Assembly (NCBI GenBank): GCA_028245195.1
Contig: JAOKCF010000001.1
Location: 124,001-188,000 of the forward strand
Length of the DNA: 64,000 nt
DNA from: Vicingaceae bacterium
GTDB lineage: Bacteria; Bacteroidota; Bacteroidia; Flavobacteriales_E; Vicingaceae
Direction of reading: 5' to 3'
Made by a program: the position numbers and the translations under genes. Shown here one piece after another: positions 18,253 to 27,000 of this stretch (position 1 is the stretch's first letter; each line of letters begins with the position of its first letter). Under the pieces are notes generated by a model, which worked only from the letters and a program-made list of their open reading frames with translations, was not told the DNA's origin and did not search any database.

Positions 18253-19617
18253 TTATTTTGCGCTATTTTCGATCCAAGTTTGCTGAAATTTGCAGGTAGA
18301 GCAATACTCCATATCTAACTTCATGTAGGTCTTCGAAATATTGTTCTTGATCCAATCTTGCAAAGCTTGCTGTTCTTTCTCAGCTAATGCTGCAGCTTTT
18401 ATTTTCTGATAATCTTTTTCTAGGCTCACTCTATGTGGTTCTGTTCGCTTTACAACTTTCACTATTCTATAACCCGGTTTTGATCTAGGATCACTAATAA
18501 TTACTGGTTTAGAAATATCTCCCACTTCCATTTCATCAATTACAAAAAACAATGCTGGATCAATTTCATCCATCGGCGTCATTGAACTATTCGTTTGCGG
18601 GTTTGCCATAACTCCTCCGTTATTCTTGGTGTTCTCATCTTCAGAAAACTTCTTAGCCGCTTCTTGAAAACTAATTTTATTACTGTCAATCAAATTAGCG
18701 ATACTATCTAAAGTGCGTTCTGCTTTCTCAAATGAGGCTTTATCTTGTTTTGGTTTTAATAGAATGTGACGCACATTCACTTTATTCCCTCTTCGTTCAA
18801 TTAACTGAATAATATGGAACCCGTACCTCGTTTCAATAGTTGGTGAAACATTACCAGTTTTCAATTTGAATGAAGCAGCTCCAAACTCAGGCTCAACTTC
18901 ACCCTTTCCTACAAAACCAATATCTCCTCCTTTTAGAGCAGAGCCTTGATCTTCTGAGTACAATAAAGCGAGGGTAGAAAATTTCTCTCCTTCATTAACT
19001 CTTTTTCGATAATCACTCAATTTATCCTTTACCGCTTTGATAGACGACTCGGGAGTTTTTGCATAAATAGCAATCTGAGCTAACTCTAATTCTGAACTGA
19101 TGAGCGGTAAGCTGTCTTCCGGTATTTTATCAAAATATTGACGAACATCGTCTGGTGTCACTGAAACTCCTGTAGTTATTTCTCCCTGCATTCGTTGAAT
19201 GGTCATTTGTTCCCGAATAGGACCTCTAAATTCCTTTTTAATCTGTGCTAGTGGTTTTTTATAATATGCCTCCATTGCTTCTTGCGAACCAATCTGTGCA
19301 ATATAATATCTAATTCTTCTGCCTAGTTCTCCTTCAATTTGAGCTTCATCCACTACAACACTGTCCAATTCAGCTTGGTTCAATAACATTTTAGAATACA
19401 GTATATCTTCAAAAATTTGACATTTTGTATTGTCGTCAACTTTGGCTCCCTGAACTAAATATGCAACATATTTATTCTCTAATTCTGACTTTGTAGCAAT
19501 CTGACCTCCTACAACTGCTATCACCTCGTCCAAAACTGTACCACGCTGAGCAGACGCAAAGAAAGGCAGCGTGAACAAAAAACACAAACTTAAATATGCT
19601 TTATTCATATACTTCAT
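18253..19617 (-). CDS. surA: SurA-like periplasmic peptidyl-prolyl isomerase
   Basis: A 454-residue outer-membrane-protein chaperone/PPIase. After a signal peptide (FLFTLPFFASAQ) comes a SurA N-terminal domain (VLDEVIAVVGGQIATKSELE, the classical start), then two parvulin domains: the first around ALLYSEDQGSALKGGDIGF and RYGFHIIQLIERRG, the second from VNVRHILLKPKQ through AKKFSEDENTKNNGGVM. The second has the better preserved parvulin signature. A start at ATG 19608 is equally possible. It overlaps the end of the upstream chaperone-like lipoprotein gene by 17 nt and is followed 1 nt later by moxR. It probably escorts barrel proteins to the outer membrane. Confidence 0.92.
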   Translation of the reverse strand: MKYMNKAYLSLCFLFTLPFFASAQRGTVLDEVIAVVGGQIATKSELENKYVAYLVQGAKVDDNTKCQIFEDILYSKMLLNQAELDSVVVDEAQIEGELGRRIRYYIAQIGSQEAMEAYYKKPLAQIKKEFRGPIREQMTIQRMQGEITTGVSVTPDDVRQYFDKIPEDSLPLISSELELAQIAIYAKTPESSIKAVKDKLSDYRKRVNEGEKFSTLALLYSEDQGSALKGGDIGFVGKGEVEPEFGAASFKLKTGNVSPTIETRYGFHIIQLIERRGNKVNVRHILLKPKQDKASFEKAERTLDSIANLIDSNKISFQEAAKKFSEDENTKNNGGVMANPQTNSSMTPMDEIDPALFFVIDEMEVGDISKPVIISDPRSKPGYRIVKVVKRTEPHRVSLEKDYQKIKAAALAEKEQQALQDWIKNNISKTYMKLDMEYCSTCKFQQTWIENSAK

Positions 19618-20443
19618 ACTCTTTTTTTAAGGTTGCTGACTCAAATATTTCTTGCTTCACATTTGCAATCAACTCAATCTTTCGTTTATTCAGAATAATA
19701 CTTTTTAGCTGATTTTTAACCCACGAAAAAGGGGCTGTTTGCCCTTTCAAACGAATTGCATAAGAATTGATATACATAGTTGTTAAACTATCTTGAATCA
19801 AATTTTTACCTATCGTAAGATTAAAGATTTTATCTGCGGGTAGATTCCCAATTTCTTTAATTTTTGCTAAAGGAATCCACTCCAGTGTATCTAAGTGGCA
19901 AGCAATTGCAAACTGAGAACAAAACTCTATTAAGTCCGCTTTGTAATAGGCTACATCTTGATACATCCATTGTTCTAACGAGTCCGTATTGGGCGCGGTG
20001 TTAAGGGTAGCAACAAAAATACTTTGCATTACATCTTCCCTCAACTTGAAATTCTCCGAATTAGACTTGTAATACTTCTTCAACTCTTTAACGCTGACAA
20101 GAGTGTCTAACTTTTGATTAATAATTTGATTTTCGAAAGTGTAAATCAGCAATGTGTTCCTATAATTCTCCAATTGCTTTTCAAAGCTCGCTGATTTTTC
20201 AGTGAGGTTATCCAATGCTTTTTGAAGCAATAGTTTTTCCTTAACCCAATTGTCAATATATAGGTTTCGTTGCGCTAATGTGTCTCCTTGACTTTCCTCA
20301 TTCGTAAAGTTTGGGATATCTGATTCGAAAAGATACTGATCTTCTACCCTGGCTACTTTTTCTTTATCGTCCTCATTTATAAATAAACTACACGAGCTTA
20401 GACCAATAGAAATTAAAACAAGAAGAGCGTATACAAGCCTCAA
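19601..20443 (-). CDS. SurA-N-like chaperone lipoprotein without a parvulin domain
   Basis: A 280-residue predicted lipoprotein: signal MRLVYALLVLISIGLSSC with lipobox LSSC. The body is largely helical (DNWVKEKLLLQKALDNLTEK and later NQLKSIILNKRKIELIANVK), like the chaperone module of SurA/PpiD proteins, with ELKKYYKSNSENFKLREDV resembling the segment before a parvulin domain. The HILI and GG.LG motifs of a parvulin are missing, so it is probably a holdase rather than an isomerase. It sits between two true parvulin proteins, 5 nt after the first and overlapping the second, which supports joint action on outer-membrane proteins. Confidence 0.75.
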   Translation of the reverse strand: MRLVYALLVLISIGLSSCSLFINEDDKEKVARVEDQYLFESDIPNFTNEESQGDTLAQRNLYIDNWVKEKLLLQKALDNLTEKSASFEKQLENYRNTLLIYTFENQIINQKLDTLVSVKELKKYYKSNSENFKLREDVMQSIFVATLNTAPNTDSLEQWMYQDVAYYKADLIEFCSQFAIACHLDTLEWIPLAKIKEIGNLPADKIFNLTIGKNLIQDSLTTMYINSYAIRLKGQTAPFSWVKNQLKSIILNKRKIELIANVKQEIFESATLKKEYEVYE

Positions 20444-20448
20444 ATCTA

Positions 20449-22407
20449 TTAATTTAACTCGGTTTTTAGTTCCTTAAGAATTTTCTTATCGACCTCAAGT
20501 TTATTCTTAGACCTTAATGACTGAATCCACTCTTTCTCCAAGAAGTTCTGATAATCTGAGGTAATCAAACCGCGAGAGTCTTCCAACGTTTTGTAAGTTG
20601 GTTCAATCACTTCCTTTATCTTAACAAAATGAAATCGACCATTCAAAGTAACATTTTCAGAAATGCCTTTTTCCCATTTCACTTGATCTACAATTTCATT
20701 TTCCCCTTTCAAATATTTTTTAGTCTCGTATCTCAAGTTCAATTGCGAAGGTCTGTTGATTTCTTCTATAATCTCTTTAACATCCTTTCCCTCTTTCAAC
20801 ATCGTCTTTACTATCTCAGCTACTTTCTTATTCAAAGATGAAAACACAATCGCATCTACTCGCTTATCCCACTTGTAGTTTTCTTTGTTTGTGCTATAAA
20901 ATGCTTGCAAACCGCTTGTATCCTTCACTGCTTCTGACCAAACCAACTTATCTGTTAAATTGAACAATAAAATCCCATCGTGGTATTCTTGCATCAAGTA
21001 TCTAAAATCAGGATACTCTTCATCTAATTTAAAGTTTTTGTATTCCAATATGCTTGCTCTCTTAAATGCATCATAACGAGCATTTACGAGAACCCTAGAA
21101 TCGATTACCTTTTTAGACTTGTTGTTCTCTAAATATTGAGCGAAATCCTGTTGATTTACAAATTTATCTCCAATTTTAAGCAGTTCTTTTGTCAATCCTT
21201 TAGCGGCGTCAACCGACCAAGTTCCTTTAAAAAAACTTGAGTCAATTATTTTGTAAAAATCATCCCGCTCTTTTAAGTTTTCAGTGAAACCATACTGATT
21301 TTTGATTTTATTGATAACCGAAGCTTGACTCAAGTTAGCTCTACTATCTTTTTTAATTTTTTGCACCAATTCAGACTCTACTGATTCGAAAGAACCTATT
21401 GGGGCATGTTGTAATCGCTTTACGATATGCCATCCATAGGGTGTAAAAAAAGGCTCAGAAATGTCCCCATCAGCTTTGAGGCCAAAAGCGGCCTTTTCAA
21501 ATTCAGGCACCATTCTTCCTACTCCAAACATCGGCAACACCCCTCCATCAGCTGCACTTCTTGTATCATCTGAAAATTGAGCTGCTAAATCTTCGAACTT
21601 CTCTCCCTGCTTAATCTTTGCATAAATTTCTTTAATTTTTCCTTCCGAATCATTAGTTTTTGATAGCTCTTGATCGTTAGAAATTAATATATGAGCTACT
21701 TCAACATTTCCGACTGACGGTCTTTTGTCAACTACCTTTAAAACGTGATATCCATATTGGGTTCTCACTATTTCAGAAATCTTACCTACTTTCGTATTGT
21801 ATGCTGCCGACTCAAAAGGATATAACATGTAAAAAGAAGTAAAGTAACCTAAGCTACCACCATTCGTTTTTGCAGAAGGATCGTCGGAATACTGTTTCGC
21901 CATCAATTCAAAATCCTGACCGTTTTCCAAATTCTTTTTTACCCTAATCGCTCGTTTATATGCTGCAACAGTATCTTCAGGACTTGCATTTTGATCTAAT
22001 TTTATTAATATATGTGACGCTTTTACATCGTATTGTAATCTATCGTAAGCCTCTTTTTTTAACTCTTCCATTATACCGTCTGCCGTAAGGTATGGCTGAG
22101 CCAGCTGCTTTCTATATCCGCTTAATTCTTTAATAAAAGCAGGGTCTTTGTTCATTTCAAGGTCAACAGCTTCTTTTACTTTTAATTTGAAATTAATGTA
22201 TAAGTCCAAATACTCGTCTACCGTACTTTTGGAAATTATTTCTCCACTGTTATTTTTTTGGTAAACCCTTTTGAATTCAGCTTTGGTTATTTTTTCGTCA
22301 CCAAAATCTATGAAAATGACCTCATCTTTACTTTGGGCTTGAACAGTTGCTACTGAAAATAAGAATGCAACAACTATTAAATACTTCAACTTACTCATGT
22401 TTCTCAA
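20449..22407 (-). CDS. Periplasmic peptidyl-prolyl isomerase with two parvulin domains
   Basis: A 652-residue exported PPIase. The signal peptide is KYLIVVAFLFSVATVQAQ (start at 22407, or ATG 22398). After an N-terminal helical region, two parvulin domains follow in tandem: ASHILIKLDQ ... KQYSDDPSAKTNGGSLGYF ... TQYGYHVLKVVDKRP, then VAHILISNDQ ... AQFSDDTRSAADGGVLPMF ... TPYGWHIVKRL. Both keep the full signature, so both may be active. The C-terminal 300 residues are helical and probably bind clients. It lies 9 nt after guaB and 5 nt before the chaperone lipoprotein, in the same operon. Confidence 0.93.
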   Translation of the reverse strand: MRNMSKLKYLIVVAFLFSVATVQAQSKDEVIFIDFGDEKITKAEFKRVYQKNNSGEIISKSTVDEYLDLYINFKLKVKEAVDLEMNKDPAFIKELSGYRKQLAQPYLTADGIMEELKKEAYDRLQYDVKASHILIKLDQNASPEDTVAAYKRAIRVKKNLENGQDFELMAKQYSDDPSAKTNGGSLGYFTSFYMLYPFESAAYNTKVGKISEIVRTQYGYHVLKVVDKRPSVGNVEVAHILISNDQELSKTNDSEGKIKEIYAKIKQGEKFEDLAAQFSDDTRSAADGGVLPMFGVGRMVPEFEKAAFGLKADGDISEPFFTPYGWHIVKRLQHAPIGSFESVESELVQKIKKDSRANLSQASVINKIKNQYGFTENLKERDDFYKIIDSSFFKGTWSVDAAKGLTKELLKIGDKFVNQQDFAQYLENNKSKKVIDSRVLVNARYDAFKRASILEYKNFKLDEEYPDFRYLMQEYHDGILLFNLTDKLVWSEAVKDTSGLQAFYSTNKENYKWDKRVDAIVFSSLNKKVAEIVKTMLKEGKDVKEIIEEINRPSQLNLRYETKKYLKGENEIVDQVKWEKGISENVTLNGRFHFVKIKEVIEPTYKTLEDSRGLITSDYQNFLEKEWIQSLRSKNKLEVDKKILKELKTELN

Positions 22408-22416
22408 TTTTTAAAA

Positions 22417-23892
22417 TTAACGACTATAATTTGGTGCTTCTCTTGTTATGGTTACATCGTGAGGGTGACTTTCTCGAATTCCTGCATGTGTAACTTTAAT
22501 AAAAGTAGCATCGGTTTTTAACTTATTAATGGTTGCGCAACCGCAATATCCCATACCAGCTCTTATTCCTCCAATCATTTGATAAATTACTTCACTCAAG
22601 GTTCCTTTAAAAGGAACTCTTCCACTAATACCTTCAGGCACTAATTTCTTAATATCCTCTTCCATATCTTGAAAGTATCTATCCTTCGAACCTTTTTGCA
22701 TGGCTTCCAATGATCCCATTCCACGGTATGCTTTAAACTTCCTGCCCTCAAAAATTATTGTTTCACCTGGCGATTCTTCTACTCCTGCGAATAAAGAACC
22801 TGCCATAATTGTGTCTGCTCCTGCTGCAAGCGCTTTAACAATATCCCCTGTAAAGCGAAGACCTCCGTCTGCTATGACAGGAACACCTGCTTCCTGAAGA
22901 GCTTCAGCAACCATCATAACTGCAGAAAATTGAGGAACACCGACCCCTGCAATTACCCTAGTAGTGCAAATTGAGCCAGGACCAATTCCCACTTTTATTC
23001 CATCCGCTCCTGCTTCTGCTAAAGCAATAGCCGCTTCTTTTGTTGCTATGTTCCCAACAATAACTTCTAACTCTTTAAATTCAGACTTTACTCGCTTTAG
23101 TGTTTCTATTACACCTGCAGAATGTCCGTGTGCGGTATCAATAATTACTGCGTCAACTCCAACGCTAACTAAAGCCGAAACTCTTTCCATTACGTCACCG
23201 GTTACCCCAACTGCTGCAGCTACTCTTAACCTCCCAAATTTGTCCTTACATGCGTTTGGCCGCTCTTTAACCTTAATAATATCTCGATAGGTAATTAAGC
23301 CAATCAGCGTATTCGTGTCATCAACAACGGGAAGTTTTTCGATTTTGTGTGCTTGTAAAATTTGCTCCGCCTCTGTTAGGTCGGTGCCCATTTTTGCAGT
23401 TACAATATTTTTTGAAGTCATCACATTGGCCACCGCTTCTGATAAGTTCTTTTGAAACCTTAAATCTCTATTGGTAACTATTCCGATGAGCTTTTTATTT
23501 GCATCAACAACTGGAATACCTCCAATCTTATTCTCCTTCATCAAATTAAGCGCATCTGAAACTTTAGCTTCAACATGGAGCGTAATAGGATCTAGAATCA
23601 TTCCACTTTCAGATCGCTTTACCTTTCTTACTTCAGCTGCCTGCTGCTCAATGGTCATGTTTTTGTGCAAAACACCTATTCCTCCTTCACCTGCAATTGC
23701 AATTGCAAGAGCAGACTCAGTAACCGTATCCATTGCAGCGGATACAATTGGAGTATTTAATCGTATTTTTTTTGTAAACTGTGATGATATGTTTACTTCT
23801 CGAGGCATAATCTCAGAATATGCAGGTACTAACAGCACATCATCGTAAGTAAGGCCATCGTGTAGAAAACGGCTTTCAGAACTTTTACTCAT
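22417..23892 (-). CDS. guaB: Inosine-5'-monophosphate dehydrogenase
   Basis: IMPDH oxidises IMP to XMP with NAD+, the rate-limiting step of GMP synthesis. From the ATG at 23892 it has 491 residues: N-terminal barrel start [15 protein letters not shown], a CBS pair ([20 protein letters not shown] and [20 protein letters not shown]), the catalytic loop [17 protein letters not shown] with its Cys, the phosphate loop [18 protein letters not shown] and the flap [15 protein letters not shown] longer in-frame start at 23925 would add 11 non-conserved residues. It appears to lead an operon with three folding factors and moxR. A TAnnTTTG element lies 20 nt upstream. Confidence 0.97.
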   Translation of the reverse strand: MSKSSESRFLHDGLTYDDVLLVPAYSEIMPREVNISSQFTKKIRLNTPIVSAAMDTVTESALAIAIAGEGGIGVLHKNMTIEQQAAEVRKVKRSESGMILDPITLHVEAKVSDALNLMKENKIGGIPVVDANKKLIGIVTNRDLRFQKNLSEAVANVMTSKNIVTAKMGTDLTEAEQILQAHKIEKLPVVDDTNTLIGLITYRDIIKVKERPNACKDKFGRLRVAAAVGVTGDVMERVSALVSVGVDAVIIDTAHGHSAGVIETLKRVKSEFKELEVIVGNIATKEAAIALAEAGADGIKVGIGPGSICTTRVIAGVGVPQFSAVMMVAEALQEAGVPVIADGGLRFTGDIVKALAAGADTIMAGSLFAGVEESPGETIIFEGRKFKAYRGMGSLEAMQKGSKDRYFQDMEEDIKKLVPEGISGRVPFKGTLSEVIYQMIGGIRAGMGYCGCATINKLKTDATFIKVTHAGIRESHPHDVTITREAPNYSR

Positions 23893-23912
23893 AGTGGCGT
23901 TTTTTAAGATGC

Positions 23913-23920
23913 CAAAAATA
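23913..23920 (-). promoter_or_regulatory. Putative -7 element of the guaB operon
   Basis: The minus strand reads TATTTTTG, a perfect TAnnTTTG, 20 nt before the guaB ATG at 23892. It lies between the terminator of the preceding gene and guaB, where an operon promoter is expected. Confidence 0.5.
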
Positions 23921-23958
23921 ATCATTCTACGCCCGCTTTAGCTGTTAATTTAAATTAA

Positions 23959-23986
23959 AAATGGGAGCTATAAATAGCTCCCATTT
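23959..23986 (-). terminator. Terminator of the giant T9SS gene
   Basis: A 12-bp perfect stem, AAATGGGAGCTA (23959-23970) / TAGCTCCCATTT (23975-23986) with a 4-nt loop, begins 24 nt after the stop at 24011. On the minus strand it is followed by TTTAATTTAAATT. It separates the large secreted-protein gene from the guaB operon. Confidence 0.8.
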
Positions 23987-24010
23987 AGTAAAGATTTATT
24001 GGTTATTGAA

Positions 24011-27000
24011 CTACCTAATCAAGGTAACACTTCCCTTTTTACGTTTCTCTTCTCCATCACCGTCTAAATAACGGATCATGTAAACATAAGAACCTGTGGA
24101 AGCATCTTTCTCGTCAACCGTTCCATCCCATCCTTTGTTGATGTCGTTCGTCAGGTAAACCTGCTCTCCCCATCTGTTATAAATGGTCATTTCAAACTTG
24201 TTGAACTGAAAGAACTGTCCTTTTGGTCCGAACGTATTGTTTATCCCGTCAGGCGTAAATGCATTCGGAACAAACATCAACGGATCTTGCAATGCTTCAG
24301 CAATGTTCGAATTCGATACTTGTGGAGTTAAATCATTCGGGTAACCGTTCACTGCACTTGGCAAGATTGGACCTTGAACTGCTTCTACTCTGTAGTAATA
24401 CTTACCTGTTGAAGTTACATCTTGAGCTAACTCATCTACAAACACATTGTAATCGTATGCACTATTTGGCATTACTTGCTTGTACACTGTTGCAGAGTAT
24501 GTTCTGCTATTAGTTTTATATACGTTGTAATACGCAACAGTACTATCCCAGTCTATATATCGGTTCCACTTCAAGGTGTTGGTCAAACCTTCGTCATCAG
24601 ACTCAACTACCAAGTGAATGGTTCGTCCAAAGTTTGATCTACTTGTTAGAATATCACAATCGTTTTGAGATACTACTTGGTAGTAATACTCCTGTGCATT
24701 CACATCAGCAGTCTCGTCAATAAAGGTAAATCGATCTGCAGTTCCCAACTCTCGAGCATTAAAGTATGCCTGTGGCAACAATTCATTCTGGTTGTCACCT
24801 CTAAATACAGTGTATCCTTTTACTGGAGTTAAAACATCTCTAAAATACTTCACTTCAACTCGGTCATTTGGCAACACCGTTGCATTGGTTAAGTAATAAT
24901 ACAATGGAGTATCTTCATAAACAGAGTAAGCCGAATCTACGTTAGAAAATGGTGTCACATAACCAGGAAAAGTAGGATCTAACGATTTAGCTTGAACTTG
25001 ATAATAATACGTCAAGCCTCCATCAGCAATCAAATGGTCAAACGTTGAATCTGTCGTCGTAGAATTCGGAATCTCTTGCCATGGCGTAAAATTGTCGTCA
25101 CTGTACCATACAGAATATTCTACATCAAAGTCAGGGTTTAAGCCAACATACTGAGTCCATGAAACGACATTGGTTGAATCACAAACTTTCCATTCAACAT
25201 CAACATTCATTGATTTGTGATAAACCGCAGGAACTCTTGTAACATTGTTACACTTGTCTTTCGCAATTGAGCCAACCACTCTAACCGTATCGGTTGCATC
25301 TAAAATAGATAGAGGAAACTGGCAGGAACGAAATGGTGCATTGTTATCAATCCATACAGCATCACCAGTAAGGTCAACATTATTTGGTTGCCCAGAATTA
25401 ACTCCAAAAATGGTGTTAAAATTCAAGCTATCTACCCCTAATCCATCTCCTATCCAATGTGCTCTAAGTGTCTTAGATACTCTATCAAAAGTCAACATAG
25501 CTAAGTGCTCAGGTGCAGGAGGAACAGTGTCTAAATGAACCGTATCTGCAACACTAGACTGAACTTGACAAGTAAAACCAACTGCCTGATACAAATCATC
25601 TGTATAGTTTAATCTGTAACTCACAGGCAATCTACATGAATCCGTTTGAATTGTTTCTGAGTGAACTCCTCCAAACTGAGCTGAACTCGCATTGGCTAGC
25701 GGATCTGTATTCTCAGCAATAAAAAGATCAAAGAAGTTACCTAATCCAGTATAATCCGGACCTGCAGGATTCCAACTTAAATCAGTTATTACTTGCAGCA
25801 CGCCTTGTCTTGGTGAAGCAGATAAGAAGATTGAACTAATCTCATTGTAGGTAGAATCTTGCAAACCATCGCAACCTGCTAAACTTGTAATTCTAAAATC
25901 ATATTGCTCGTTTTGAGCATTGATTCCAGTAATCGTGTAGTTATCATCTCCAATCACTAAGTTATCATCAGCATCTCCAGGAATTTCAGTCCAAGCAGCT
26001 GCAGTAGGTCTTTTGTACTGAATGTTATAGTTTGCAAAGTTATTTACTCGGTCTATCGCAGGAACCCAAGATAAGGTTACTGACCCATTATCATTCACGA
26101 ATGTACAACGTGGAATTGGAGGTCCTACTAAGTCATCGGTTGCCAAATCAATAGGGGCAGTATATTCATGAATTGCTGAAATATTCACCTTCCCTCTAGA
26201 ATCTGCCGCGATCACTTTAAACCTTACTGTATTCCCTCTAGACATACCTCCTACTATAGCAGTAGTTGTATTTCTATCATTGACAGTTGCGACCAATACA
26301 AATCCATTTCCATCATTGTAATTGGCATATACAAGATACCTCGTAACGTTATTTGGATTAGCAGGCCGAGTTCCTATAGAACTCGCAGGTTGATTCCAAT
26401 TCAAGGTATATTCCCCTGCACAAGGATCTGATAAAAAGCCTGTTGCCAGCATCGTATTATAACTACTTATATAATATAAGTTAAGCGGCTTACATGCATC
26501 AATGGCTTGTATGAGGATGTTTTTGCCATTTACATCTGCTCCATTAAGCACAACTACTGAATCTTCCAATGCATTTACTGTTGTTAGCAAATTGGCTGGA
26601 GTGGTGTCGTTTTGGAAAATTCTATAAGATCCCGTAGTTCTTTTTCCTTGTAAATTAATTCTTAGAAAAACCGTCCCATCTGCTCTCACCTCTACAGTAT
26701 CAAAGGTAGGGTCTGGAATAAATGACGGAGCAATCATAAACATGGTATCAATTGTACTGAATGTACTGAAATACAAAGTATCTAAACTATCTGACCGCGC
26801 ACCACCAGAACCTTCTTTCCACGTAATTACAGTATCTCTCGCTTCAACTCTAAAACCTACGTAATTACTACAAGAAGTCGCACCTACATCGTAAGTAGTC
26901 GCATTTGTGTCCCCTATAATGAACCAATTACTATTAGTAGCTACTCCTCCGTTTGAAATAGAGTCATTCGCGTAAATGTAAAAATGGGTTGGAGACTCAT

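Noticed and set aside
22700-23848. Plus-strand ORFs of 65-125 codons within guaB
   Set aside because: Shadows of the strongly conserved IMPDH coding frame.
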